From Paenibacillus pasadenensis DSM 19293 (GTDB taxonomy: Bacteria > Bacillota > Bacilli > Paenibacillales > Paenibacillaceae): a DNA stretch of 64,000 nucleotides. The stretch is from contig NZ_AULW01000001.1 of assembly GCF_000422485.1 (NCBI RefSeq), positions 1 to 64,000 of the forward strand, given 5' to 3'. Within the stretch, counting starts at the first letter, position 1, and the number at the start of each line of letters is the position of its first letter. Both the position numbers and the translations under genes were made by a program. Of the stretch, positions 26,616 to 35,152 are shown piece after piece. A model generated the notes under the pieces. That model was not told the origin of the DNA. It made no database searches and saw only the letters and a list, made by a program, of their open reading frames with translations.

Positions 26616-27353
26616 ATGAAAATGACCCGCTCGAACGGCATCGTTCAGCTGGCTTTCCTGCCGCGCTTGTTTCCTGTCAACGCCTATCTGGTCGAGGAGG
26701 AGGACGGCCTGACGCTGATCGACGCCGCCTTGCCCTACAGCGCCAAAGCCATTTTGGACGCCGCCCGCGCGCTCGGCCAGCCGATCGCGCGCATCGTCCT
26801 GACGCATGCCCACGGCGACCATGTCGGAGCGCTCGACGCGCTCAAGGCCGCGCTGCCGGACGTTCCGGTGCACTTGTCGGCGCGGGACGCGCGCCTGCTG
26901 GACGGCGACCGCTCGCTCGATCCGAACGAGCCCCCGTCCCCGATCCGCGGCGACGTGCCGCGCAAGCTGCGCACGCGTCCCGATGTCCTGCTGCAAGACG
27001 GCGACCGAATCGGATCGCTGCTCGCCGTTGCGGCTCCGGGCCATACGCCGGGCTCGATGGCCTTTTTCGATACGCGCAGCAAAGCGCTCGTCTGCGGCGA
27101 CGCTTTTCAGGTGCGAGGCGGGTTCGCCGTCAGCGGCCAGGTGCAGTGGCGCTTCCCATTCCCCGGGATGGCGACCTGGAATGCCGCGACCGCGCTCGCA
27201 TCCGCCCGCAGGCTGGCGAAGCTCGGTCCGTCGCTGCTGGCCGCCGGGCACGGCCGCATGCTGGAGCGGCCGGAGGCAGCGCTCGAAAAAGCGATCCGCG
27301 CCGCCGCCGCGGCGCTCGAAGGAGGCTTCGGCGATGCCGCGCATCGGGCTTGA
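26616..27353 (+). CDS. MBL-fold metallohydrolase
   Basis: 245 residues. The metallo-beta-lactamase motif THAHGDH places ligands His64, His66, Asp68 and His69; APGHTPGSMAFFD, LVCGDAF and AAGHGRML supply the remaining ligands. ATG follows ACGGAGGTTTTTCCC. The 3' end overlaps the tetR gene by 20 bp, so the pair is one autoregulated operon. The family covers thioesters, lactones and other esters; substrate unknown. Confidence 0.88.
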   Translation: MKMTRSNGIVQLAFLPRLFPVNAYLVEEEDGLTLIDAALPYSAKAILDAARALGQPIARIVLTHAHGDHVGALDALKAALPDVPVHLSARDARLLDGDRSLDPNEPPSPIRGDVPRKLRTRPDVLLQDGDRIGSLLAVAAPGHTPGSMAFFDTRSKALVCGDAFQVRGGFAVSGQVQWRFPFPGMATWNAATALASARRLAKLGPSLLAAGHGRMLERPEAALEKAIRAAAAALEGGFGDAAHRA

Positions 27354-27900
27354 TCGGGATACGCTGCTCGCCGCTGCCGCGGAGCTGGCCGACGAGCGCG
27401 GCTTCGAGGCGCTGGCGCTGAACGCGCTCGCGCTTAAGCTTGGCGTCCGCTCGCCTTCCCTGTACAATCACGTCTCCGGGCTGCCGGAGCTGCGCCGCCT
27501 GCTCGCCATCCGCGCGGTCGAGCGGCTGACGGCAACGCTGGAAGCGGCCGCATCGAGAGCGAACGAAGACGCCGCATCCGCCATTTCACTCGCCTATCTT
27601 GCGTTCGCGCGTGCCTATCCGGGCCAGTACGAGGCGATCCAGCGGGCTCCCGAGCCGGACGATGCCGACCTGCAGGCCGCCGCCGATCGGCTCGTCCAGC
27701 TCATAATCCGCATCTTGTCCGGCTACGGATTGGCGGAGGACGAGTTGATCCACGCCGTGCGCGGCATCCGCAGCCTGCTGCACGGCTTCGTCTCGCTGGA
27801 GCGGATCGGCGCCTTCGGGATGCCGCAGGATCGGGACGCCAGCTTCCGCTTCATGCTGCATGCGTACCTGTACGGCTTGAGCCGCGGCGGCGGGGAGTAG
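27334..27900 (+). CDS. TetR-family transcriptional regulator
   Basis: 188 residues. The N-terminal HTH (AAELADERGF, LALKLGVRSPSLYNHVSGLPEL) is TetR-type; the C-terminal domain resembles the WHG ligand domain (YPGQYEAIQ, RGIRSLLHGFVSLE). ATG lies within the end of the MBL gene, with GGAGG 8 bases upstream. It probably represses its own operon through the two palindromes at 26551-26590, with a substrate or product of the hydrolase as inducer (inference). Confidence 0.88.
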   Translation: MPRIGLDRDTLLAAAAELADERGFEALALNALALKLGVRSPSLYNHVSGLPELRRLLAIRAVERLTATLEAAASRANEDAASAISLAYLAFARAYPGQYEAIQRAPEPDDADLQAAADRLVQLIIRILSGYGLAEDELIHAVRGIRSLLHGFVSLERIGAFGMPQDRDASFRFMLHAYLYGLSRGGGE

Positions 27901-27967
27901 AGGCGGAGAGTACAGGCCGGCGATGACGGGGGAGAACCATTTCCAGGCCGCTGTGCTTTCTGCAAAA

Positions 27968-28017
27968 GAACGGACTTGACCCCATGGCCTCCTGCGCCTG
28001 GGTTCAAGTCCGTTTTT
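27968..28017 (+). terminator. Intrinsic terminator of the MBL-tetR operon
   Basis: AACGGACTTGACCCC pairs with GGGTTCAAGTCCGTT followed by TTTA. The rest of 27901-28127 shows no gene. Confidence 0.8.
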
Positions 28018-28127
28018 ACTCCTCATTCGGCCGTTCTGCCGCATCTTCAGCGCGGGAGCTGAAGATGGCCTCCTATTGTATGCGGTCCCGCTTGATGCAG
28101 TCCCGTTTGATGCAGTCCCGCCGCTGC

Positions 28128-29009
28128 TCAGCGCAGGCCGTACAGCCTGCGGGCATTGCCCGCCAGAGCCTCGGCCGTCTCCCGCTCGCCGAGCCCGCGC
28201 AGGCGGGCGATTTCGCGCGCCGCCTCGCGCACCAGGAGCGGATGCGTCGGCTGCCCCGCGAACGGACCTTCGAACGGCCAAGGGCCGTCCGTCTCGGTCA
28301 TCAGCTGTCCGAGCGGATAGCTCGCCGCCAGCTCGCGGATTTCCGGCTCGTACAGCACGTCGGGCGTCACCGACACGCTCCAGCCGGCCTGCGCCAGAAC
28401 GCCCGTCGTTTCCGCATCTCCCTTGTACCAATGGAAATGCGCCCGGCGTACTCCATGTCGGAGCAGCAGCTTCGCCGCCTTGAAGGCGTCCTCGTAGACG
28501 GCATGCAGGACGAGCGGCCGATCCAGCTCGGCCGCCAGCGCCGCGAAGCGGTCCAGCGTCCCGATATAGCCGCGCTCGTCGAACGAGCCCCCGGCGCTTT
28601 CCACCTCGGATCGCGTGTAATAGGGCAGGCCGACTTCCCCGATCGCGAACCGTTCGCCGTCCGCATGCCGCTCCCGAATCCAGCCGATCAGCTCGTCCAG
28701 CTCCCCATCCTGCAGCAGCGGCTGCTCCGGATGCCAGCCGTACGCCGGCAGCACGAGCTCCGGATGGCGCAGCGCCAGCTCCCGGGTGCGGCGGCTCGAC
28801 GCCAAATCCATCGAGACGGCGACGATGCCGCGCACCCCCTCCCGCCTGGCCTCCTCCAGCATCGACTCCCGTTCCTGCTCGCCGTATTGCTCCAGATGCA
28901 GATGCGTGTCGTACAGCGCCGCGGCCGCCGCTCCACGCTCCGCCTGCCCGCCGGCTTGTCCTTGCTTCGCCTGCCCGGGGGCTTGTCCTTCCTTGCCGAT
29001 GCCTTCCAT
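28128..29009 (-). CDS. TatD-family metal-dependent hydrolase
   Basis: 293 residues. After about 30 low-complexity residues the TIM-barrel begins with YDTHLHL (metal His-x-His); AYGWHPEQP, IGEVGLPYY, LVLHAVYEDA, AHFHWYKG and TETDGPWP give the remaining ligands. TatD proteins are Mg-dependent DNases or related phosphoesterases. The ATG is weakly supported; initiation nearer the barrel is possible. Confidence 0.85.
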   Translation of the reverse strand: MEGIGKEGQAPGQAKQGQAGGQAERGAAAAALYDTHLHLEQYGEQERESMLEEARREGVRGIVAVSMDLASSRRTRELALRHPELVLPAYGWHPEQPLLQDGELDELIGWIRERHADGERFAIGEVGLPYYTRSEVESAGGSFDERGYIGTLDRFAALAAELDRPLVLHAVYEDAFKAAKLLLRHGVRRAHFHWYKGDAETTGVLAQAGWSVSVTPDVLYEPEIRELAASYPLGQLMTETDGPWPFEGPFAGQPTHPLLVREAAREIARLRGLGERETAEALAGNARRLYGLR

Positions 29010-29034
29010 TCAATCCGCTCCTCTCGTCCGCTCC

Positions 29035-29063
29035 AAAAAGCGCCCGGCTTCCGCCGAGCGCTT
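29035..29063 (-). terminator. Intrinsic terminator of the thiamine-precursor ABC operon
   Basis: On the minus strand AAGCGCTCGGC-GGAA-GCCGGGCGCTT is followed by TTTGG, 40 bp after the ATPase stop. Confidence 0.75.
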
Positions 29064-29105
29064 CTAATTAGTACTCCCTCACAGCTGGCTTCCCGGCGTC
29101 AGCCG

Positions 29106-29927
29106 TCAAGCCCGGCCTTCGCCGGACCCGCCCCGCTCGCGGCGGAGCGCCTGGTACAGCTCCTCCTTGAGCTCGCCGAACGCGGACTCGCTCCACAGCT
29201 GCCGCCGGCGCGGCCGCCCGAACGGCACGGCCAGCTCCCGCACGATCGTCGCCGGTGCGGACGAGAGCACGAGGATGCGGTCCGACAGCAGCAGCGCCTC
29301 CTCGATCGAATGCGTGACGAGCAGCACCGAGCGCCGGTCCTGCTCCCAGAGCGACAGTAGCCACTCCTGCATCTCCTGCCGCGTCAGCGCGTCGAGCGCG
29401 CCGAACGGCTCGTCGAGCAGCATGAGCGGCTGCGGCGACAGCAGCGCGCGCAGGAACGAGACGCGCTGCTGCATGCCGCCGGACAGCACCTGCGGATAGC
29501 TGCGCGCATGACGCTCCAGGCCGAGCCGCTCCAGCCCCTCGCGCGCCAGCCGCCGCGCCTCCTCCCGACTGCGCCCGGCGATGCGCAGCGCCAGCTCGAT
29601 GTTGCCCTGCACGGTGCGCCAGGGCAGCAGCGCCGCCTGCTGCGGCATGTAGGCCGCGAGGCCCGGGCGGCTGCCGGCAGGCTCGCCGGCGACGAGGATG
29701 CGGCCTGAATCCGGCCGCTCCAGCCCGCCGACGAGCCCGAGCAGCGTCGTCTTGCCGCTGCCGGACGGGCCGAGCAGCGACACGAACTCGCCCGCGCCCA
29801 CGCTCAGGCTGACGCCGCCGAGCACCTGCGTCCGCCCCGCGGCCTGCGGATAGGACAGCGCGACCCGGTCGACCTCAAGCACGAGGGGAGCGGACGGCGA
29901 CGCTCCGTTCGATCGCTTCCTGTTCAT
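29106..29927 (-). CDS. thiZ: Thiamine-precursor ABC transporter ATP-binding protein (ThiZ-like)
   Basis: A 273-residue nitrate/taurine/NMT1-class ATPase. Walker A GPSGSGKT is at 53-60, Q-loop MPQQAALLPW, signature LSGGM at 148-152, Walker B LMLLDEPFGALDA, and H-loop VTHSIEEA. Its ATG overlaps the permease stop. Last gene of the TPP-riboswitch operon, which argues for uptake of HMP or a thiamine breakdown product. Confidence 0.88.
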   Translation of the reverse strand: MNRKRSNGASPSAPLVLEVDRVALSYPQAAGRTQVLGGVSLSVGAGEFVSLLGPSGSGKTTLLGLVGGLERPDSGRILVAGEPAGSRPGLAAYMPQQAALLPWRTVQGNIELALRIAGRSREEARRLAREGLERLGLERHARSYPQVLSGGMQQRVSFLRALLSPQPLMLLDEPFGALDALTRQEMQEWLLSLWEQDRRSVLLVTHSIEEALLLSDRILVLSSAPATIVRELAVPFGRPRRRQLWSESAFGELKEELYQALRRERGGSGEGRA

Positions 29928-30916
29928 GCCGCTCCCCCTCTCTCCGAGCGCCAGCGCAGCGCGAGCCGCTCCGCCCCCGCGACGGCGGCGACGAGCAGCA
30001 GGCTGAGCGCGACGACGATGGCGACGCCCGCGAACACGAGCGACGTCTTGAAGCCTTTGGACGACAGCAGCATGAAATAGCCGAGCCCGCGGTCCGAGCC
30101 GATCCATTCGGCGACGACCGCGCTCGTCACGCTGTACGATGCCGCCAGCTTGAGCCCGGAGAACAGATGCGGCGCGGAGCTCGGCAGCTCGAGGCTGGCG
30201 AAGCGCCGCCAGCGGCCGGCCCCGATCATGCGCAGATAGCGCTCCAGCGCCGGATCCGCGCCGCGCAGCCCGCCGAGCATCGCGACGCAGACGGGGAAGA
30301 AGCAGACGAGCATGACGAGCAGCAGCTTCGGCAGCAGCCCGAAGCCGAACCAGATGACGAGCAGCGGCCCGAGCGCGATGATCGGCACGTTTTGCGACAG
30401 CACGAGCAGCGGGTAGACGCCGGCGCGGACGAGCGGCAGCAGATGCAGCAAGGCGGCGAGCGCGAAGCCCGCCGCCGATCCTCCCGCGAAGCCGAGCAGC
30501 GTCAGGCTCAGCGTCGCGCCGGCATGGCCGGCGAGCCGCTCTCGCGCTTCCCACGCATCGGACAGGATGCGGCCCGGCGAAGGCATGAGCCATGCCTCGA
30601 CGCCCCACAGCCGCACTGCCGCCTCCCAGAGCAGCAGCAGCGCCGCGAGCACGGCGAGCGGCGGCCACGCCGCCTTCAGCCGCGCGCGCGTTCGGCCGCC
30701 GGCCCGCGCACGCGCCGACTTAGCGCCATTGGCCGCCGCTCCAGCCCGCTCCGACGCCGCGCCATCGGCTGCCGCTCCGGCCCGCTCCGACGCCGCGCCA
30801 TCCGCCGCCGCTCCAGCCCGCTCCGACGCCGCGCCATCGGCTGCCGCGTCGCGCCGGACGGCTTCGCGTCCGTCCGCCTCGTTCCGATCCGGCCCGCGAT
30901 GGCCGCTACCGGCCAT
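29924..30916 (-). CDS. thiX: Thiamine-precursor ABC transporter permease (ThiX-like) with repeat-bearing N-terminus
   Basis: 330 residues. About the first 75 residues are polar and include three copies of a 12-residue ADGAASERAGAA repeat (36-bp DNA units around 30735-30845). The rest is an SsuC/TauC-type permease with helices from LAVLAALLLLWEAAV onward and the coupling region SFPSSAPHLFSGLKL-like ELPSSAPHLFSGLKLA. The ATG overlaps the upstream gene by 11 bp. The expanded cytoplasmic N-terminus is unusual for the family. Confidence 0.85.
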   Translation of the reverse strand: MAGSGHRGPDRNEADGREAVRRDAAADGAASERAGAAADGAASERAGAAADGAASERAGAAANGAKSARARAGGRTRARLKAAWPPLAVLAALLLLWEAAVRLWGVEAWLMPSPGRILSDAWEARERLAGHAGATLSLTLLGFAGGSAAGFALAALLHLLPLVRAGVYPLLVLSQNVPIIALGPLLVIWFGFGLLPKLLLVMLVCFFPVCVAMLGGLRGADPALERYLRMIGAGRWRRFASLELPSSAPHLFSGLKLAASYSVTSAVVAEWIGSDRGLGYFMLLSSKGFKTSLVFAGVAIVVALSLLLVAAVAGAERLALRWRSERGGAA

Positions 30917-31208
30917 CCGGATATTTTTCGAGCAGGCGGTCCATCGAGGCTCCGCTGCCCGGATTGTAGTAGATTTTCACCTGGGAGATGACGGACGGGC
31001 AGCCGAGCTCGGCCAGCGCCTCGCTCATGCGGGCGACGACCGCGAGCAGCTGCTGCAGGTCGCCCTCCATCGTCGTCTCCAGCGGAGCGACGCGATAAGG
31101 CACGCCGGCCTCCTTGATGATGTCGATCGCCCGGTCGACGTACGGCAGGACGCTTTCTCCTCCCGGCGTCGTCGGCAAAATCTGGATGCTTACCAGCGCG
31201 TTGGCCAT
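30906..31208 (-). CDS. MTH1187/YkoF-type thiamine-binding protein
   Basis: 100 residues of the DUF77 family: MANALVSIQILP, EAGVPYRVAPLETTMEGDL and VISQVKIYYNPG are the typical blocks. These small ferredoxin-like-fold proteins bind thiamine or its pyrimidine moiety. Here it lies between the binding protein and the permease in a TPP-controlled operon, supporting a cytoplasmic thiamine/HMP-binding role. Confidence 0.88.
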   Translation of the reverse strand: MANALVSIQILPTTPGGESVLPYVDRAIDIIKEAGVPYRVAPLETTMEGDLQQLLAVVARMSEALAELGCPSVISQVKIYYNPGSGASMDRLLEKYPDGR

Positions 31209-31239
31209 GTCGATGCTCTCCTCTCGTTCGAAACAGGGA

Positions 31240-32268
31240 TCAATTTCCGTCTGCGGGCAGGAACTCGTTCGTGAACGCCTTCGCCAGGTCCGGCTTGGCG
31301 TCCATCAGGCCGTGCTCGACCATCCAGTCGGCGTACCCGTTCCACACCTCGGCCTTCTGCTCGCCCCAGCGGGCGGCGTCATCCTGGTATTTCGGGCTCA
31401 GCCACTTCTGGCTGGCGCGCACGAGCTCCGGGTTCAGATCGGGCACGGCCGCGATCAACGTTTCCGCCGCGCCTTCCGGATCGCGGATCGCGTCCTCGTA
31501 GCCGGCTGCCGCGCCGGCGACGAACGCGCGCACGAGCTCCGGCCGCTCGGCGATCAGCTTCTCGCTCGTCTGCAGCAGCGGCGTATAGTAGTCGAGCTTG
31601 TCGCTATAGTCGGTCAGATAGACCATGTTCAGCTGCTCGCCGCGCAGCTCCGCCTCGACGCCCGTCCATCCGTAGAAGATCCAGGCGAAGTCGATGTCGC
31701 GCTTGACGGCGGTGAAGAAGTCGGCGTTGCCCATGTTGACGATCTTGACCTGGCCGACATCCGCCTGCTGCTCCTGCATGAGCGAGGCGAGCACCTCCTG
31801 CTCGACCGGCGCTCCCCAGCCGCCGTACGTCTTGCCCTCGAAGTCCTTGGGCTCCTTGATGCCCTTGTCCGCCGGCGAGGCGAAGCCCGACGTATTGTGC
31901 TGGATGACCGCCGCGACCGAGACGAGCGGCAGCTCTTGCGTGCGCGCGAGCGTCAGGTTTTCCTGATAGCCGATGCCGAACTCCGCCTCGCCCTTGGCGA
32001 CGAGCGTATCGGCGGCCGTCCCTTCGGGCGGCTGCACGATCTCGACGTCGAGCCCTTGCTCCTTGAAGTACCCCTTGTCGCGCGCCACATAAAGGCCGGT
32101 ATGGTTCGTATTCGGCGTCCAGTCGAGCACGACCTTCACCTTTTGCAGCGGCGCGTCCGTCGCCGCCGCTCCGCCGTTCTCCTGCTCGGCGCTGCCGCCG
32201 CAGGCGGCCAGCGCGAGCGCCAGCGCCGCCGTCAGCATGCCGCTTGTCCATCTTGTCTTGCTCCCCAT
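31240..32268 (-). CDS. thiY: Thiamine-precursor ABC transporter binding lipoprotein (ThiY-like, NMT1/THI5 family)
   Basis: 342 residues with lipobox LAAC (Cys23). The mature part is an NMT1/THI5-like SBP: VVLDWTPNTNHTGLYVARDKGYF is the family start, followed by FGIGYQENLTLAR and KDFEGKTYGGWGAPVE. Such proteins bind HMP or formyl-aminopyrimidine. First gene after the TPP riboswitch. Confidence 0.9.
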   Translation of the reverse strand: MGSKTRWTSGMLTAALALALAACGGSAEQENGGAAATDAPLQKVKVVLDWTPNTNHTGLYVARDKGYFKEQGLDVEIVQPPEGTAADTLVAKGEAEFGIGYQENLTLARTQELPLVSVAAVIQHNTSGFASPADKGIKEPKDFEGKTYGGWGAPVEQEVLASLMQEQQADVGQVKIVNMGNADFFTAVKRDIDFAWIFYGWTGVEAELRGEQLNMVYLTDYSDKLDYYTPLLQTSEKLIAERPELVRAFVAGAAAGYEDAIRDPEGAAETLIAAVPDLNPELVRASQKWLSPKYQDDAARWGEQKAEVWNGYADWMVEHGLMDAKPDLAKAFTNEFLPADGN

Positions 32269-32356
32269 GTCTCTCCCCTGCTTTCTTCTCTCTCATGCCC
32301 GCATCGCCTTCGTCGCCGTCCGCCGTCCGATCCGCGCAGCCGATCCCGCCCGAACA

Positions 32357-32386
32357 AAAAAAGACGTCTCCCCAAGGAAGACGTCG
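32357..32386 (-). terminator. Riboswitch-controlled terminator
   Basis: On the minus strand GACGTCTTCC-TTGG-GGAGACGTC is followed by TTTTTTTG, between the TPP aptamer and thiY, as expected for transcriptional attenuation. Confidence 0.85.
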
Positions 32387-32455
32387 TGATGGATCGCAGA
32401 TCGAGACTTGCCGTACGGAAGCTCCCGAAAGGGCTGCTCCGCGGCGAGTCGGCTG

Positions 32456-32545
32456 CATACGGTTCCTACGCTGGCATTATCCAGATCAGGTGTACGGGTC
32501 GGGATGCTTCTCCCCTCTCAGCCGGCGTGCGCCAGCTCCCCAGCT
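32456..32545 (-). promoter_or_regulatory. TPP riboswitch (THI element)
   Basis: The minus strand carries the conserved aptamer blocks: GGGAGCTGGCGC with GGCTGAGAGG on the 5' side, and ACCTGATCTGGATAATGCCA followed by GCGTAGGAA on the 3' side. It lies upstream of the intrinsic terminator and the transport operon; TPP binding should favour termination. Confidence 0.96.
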
Positions 32546-32565
32546 ATGCGGTTGTCAATAGTGCC

Positions 32566-32593
32566 ATTATAGCAGAGCTCGGGCCGATTGCAA
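32566..32593 (-). promoter_or_regulatory. Promoter of the TPP-riboswitch operon
   Basis: On the minus strand TTGCAA (32593-32588), a 16-bp spacer and TATAAT (32571-32566) preceded by TGC make an extended -10 promoter just upstream of the aptamer. Confidence 0.7.
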
Positions 32594-32688
32594 CCGGATT
32601 GAAAAAGGACGCGGCCGGATTGCGGCAAGTCCGCAAGCCTGCAAGCCCGCAGGCCCGTCAGCGCCCTCCCGGCCGGACGCCGCTTTTG

Positions 32689-35121
32689 TCAGAGCCACTC
32701 CAGCTCGACGCGGACGCCCGCAGGGCGGCCTTCGTGGCGCAGCAGCAGCGTGGACGAGGCGGCATGGAACTCCGCCTCTACCGCATGGCCGCCGGATGCG
32801 TCAGCGCCCGGCCCGGCCAGCGGGGTATCCGCCGCGCAGGCGCGGATGCGGCTCGGCATGGAACAAGCGCGCAGCCTCGTGCTCACCGTCATCTCGGACG
32901 GCGACTCCGACACGTAGCGGAACCGTCCGCCTTCCCGAGCCGCGTCCCGGACGCGGGAGGAGCTGACAAGCACGGAGGCGCGCCGCGCCGCCTCCGCCGC
33001 TCCCGGGCCGGCGTGCGCAGAGCCTGCCTGTGCCGCTCCCGCTCCCGGGCCGCCGTGCGCGGACCCCGCCTCCGCCTCTCCCGCTCCCGGGCCGCCGTGC
33101 GCGGACCCCGCCTCCTCCGCTCCCGCTCCCGGGCCGCCGTGCGCGGAGCCCGCCTGCGCCGGCTCCCCCTCGCCCCGGCCGCCGGCCGCTTCGCCCAGAT
33201 CGTACAGCAGGGCGTCCTCGCCCGGCGCGAGCTCGATCCGATTCCGCACCGTCAGCTCCGCGTCGAACAGATCGACAAACGCTCCCTCGAGCACGGCCGA
33301 GCCGCCTGCCGCTTCGCTCTCGTCCAGCGCATGCGCGATCACATAAGGACCGCGCCGGATGCGCAGCAAGCCGCTCTCGCGGTAGTCGTCCGCCTCGCCG
33401 CGCAGCTCCAGCGCGCGCCGGATCGCGCCGAGCACGCGCTCCGCGCCTGCCGCGGAGCGCGACAGCTCGGCCGGATGGCAGCGCAGATGCAGCAGCGCGC
33501 CCTCCCCGACGGCATGCTCGCCCGGCTCCGGTTCCCGGCCTAGCCCCATCGCCTCGAACAGATGCTGCTCGGGACGCTCGTAGACGCGGCTTCCCGCCCC
33601 GCGATTCCACCATTCGCGCACGCCGTGGAACGGATCCGAGCCGTCGCCGGCATAGATCAGCACGCCGCCCTCCCGCGCCCATTGGGCGAGCGCCTGATGG
33701 ATGCCGGGATGCTCCGGCTTCATGAACTCGTAGCTGAGCAGCAGGACGCGGTAGCCCTCGAGATAGCCGGGGAACGTCAGGATGTTGTCGAGCTGGACCG
33801 GGCGCAGCGGGATGCCCTTCTTGACCGGCGGCAGCGCCAGTCCGTAAAAGGCCGAGAAGTCCAGCAGCTCCAGCTGCCGCGTCGTCAGTCCGTCCGCCGC
33901 CTTCGTGCCGTCGTAGTTGAACTCGCCTCCGTCCTCTCCCTCCCCGAGCACGTCGCCCCGCTGGTACATGGACGAGTTGGCCAGGCAGAGGCCGATGCCG
34001 GACGGTCCGGCCCCGGCGCCGGACGGATCGGGAGCCTCCTCGTGGCGATGCATGTCTCGCAGCAGGTTCATGACGGTCAGCAGCTCCGTCTTGTAGGCTT
34101 CGGGGATCGGCTCCTTGCCGCTGCCGTCCTCGGTCGGATAGTCCAGCTCGAACACCCGCCACGGCCACGGGCACACCTCGTACTGCTTCACGTCCGGATG
34201 CAGCAGGGAGGCGACGACCGTCGCCCGGTAGTTGCGGCGGTAGTCGCTCCAGCTGTAGCGCGGATTGTCCTCGATCGGATCGTGCAGGAACCACATCTCG
34301 CGGCCGGTGCCGCGCGTCAGCTCCTGCATGATGCCATATTCCAAATAGGCCGTCTCGAACGTGCGCTCGCGGCGCACGCCCCGATAGACGTTGGCCGTGC
34401 GCGCCGTGCCGGTCCAGATCTGGGCGATATAGCCGTCGCATGACGGCATCGAGACGAGCAGCGCCTCCGGGCTGACGATCCGCCACTGGGCGTAGTTGAT
34501 CAGGCTGTGCGTCGGCACGTAGAAGCGGATCGCCCGATCATAGGCGACGAGCGCGTATTCCTTCATCTCGCCGCAGATGCGCTCGAGCGTGCGCGCGTAC
34601 ATCGCCGCCTTCAGCTTCGAGGCCCGGTACTGGGCGTCCGGCGAGCGATGCGGCTCCTGCCAGTCCTCGCCGTAATAGCTCCGCCACTCCCGCTTGAACG
34701 CCTCCTCGTAGCCCGACTGCGCCCAGAACTCCGGCTCCTCCAGATGGATCGCCTCGACGCCGCAGTCGATCGCCCGGCGGATCTGCTCCGCCAAATACCG
34801 GGCGAACGAGATCGTCGGCGCCATGTACGGCACGTCCTTGCCGTGCAGCATCGGGTCGCCGGAGCGCAGCGTCTGCGCCTCGTCCCAGTGCTCCCGCCCG
34901 TCGAACCTGCCGTACAGGTAATCCTGGTACTCGCCCCACGAGACGCCGGTCATGAGATGGATCGTGTAGCCGGCCTTCCTCCAGCCCTCGATCCGCTCGG
35001 GCAGATCGTCCGAAATGCCGTACACCATGACGAAATCCGTCCGCAGATCGTACTTGGGCCCGTACGGACGGGATTCCTGGAATCCCGTCCGCTCCTGCCG
35101 GCCCGCTTCCTCCCGCTTCAT
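32689..35121 (-). CDS. Putative glycosidase-like protein of unknown family
   Basis: 810 residues, no signal peptide. Residues about 25-330 look like a TIM-barrel: VMVYGISDDLPERI, then AIHLEEPEFWAQSGYEEAF with acidic residues at a strand end. Residues about 380-560 resemble a GATase-like domain (VLLLSYEFMKPEHPGIHQAL, GGVLIYAGDGSDPFHG). A beta-rich C-terminus follows. The order recalls GH42-type beta-galactosidases, but I do not recognise the family. Residues about 665-720 hold four 14-residue AGSAHGGPGAG repeats. Last gene of the alpha-mannosidase/ABC operon, 31 bp after the binding protein, so a glycan role is likely. Confidence 0.6.
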   Translation of the reverse strand: MKREEAGRQERTGFQESRPYGPKYDLRTDFVMVYGISDDLPERIEGWRKAGYTIHLMTGVSWGEYQDYLYGRFDGREHWDEAQTLRSGDPMLHGKDVPYMAPTISFARYLAEQIRRAIDCGVEAIHLEEPEFWAQSGYEEAFKREWRSYYGEDWQEPHRSPDAQYRASKLKAAMYARTLERICGEMKEYALVAYDRAIRFYVPTHSLINYAQWRIVSPEALLVSMPSCDGYIAQIWTGTARTANVYRGVRRERTFETAYLEYGIMQELTRGTGREMWFLHDPIEDNPRYSWSDYRRNYRATVVASLLHPDVKQYEVCPWPWRVFELDYPTEDGSGKEPIPEAYKTELLTVMNLLRDMHRHEEAPDPSGAGAGPSGIGLCLANSSMYQRGDVLGEGEDGGEFNYDGTKAADGLTTRQLELLDFSAFYGLALPPVKKGIPLRPVQLDNILTFPGYLEGYRVLLLSYEFMKPEHPGIHQALAQWAREGGVLIYAGDGSDPFHGVREWWNRGAGSRVYERPEQHLFEAMGLGREPEPGEHAVGEGALLHLRCHPAELSRSAAGAERVLGAIRRALELRGEADDYRESGLLRIRRGPYVIAHALDESEAAGGSAVLEGAFVDLFDAELTVRNRIELAPGEDALLYDLGEAAGGRGEGEPAQAGSAHGGPGAGAEEAGSAHGGPGAGEAEAGSAHGGPGAGAAQAGSAHAGPGAAEAARRASVLVSSSRVRDAAREGGRFRYVSESPSEMTVSTRLRACSMPSRIRACAADTPLAGPGADASGGHAVEAEFHAASSTLLLRHEGRPAGVRVELEWL
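33003..33165. repeat. 42-bp in-frame repeats in the putative glycosidase gene
   Basis: Four copies of a 42-bp unit containing CTCCCGGGCCGCCGTGCGC encode AGSAHGGPGAG-type linkers in the C-terminal part of the minus-strand protein. Confidence 0.85.
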
Positions 35122-35152
35122 GTCGCGGCCTCCTTTCAGGCAAGCGCCCGGA

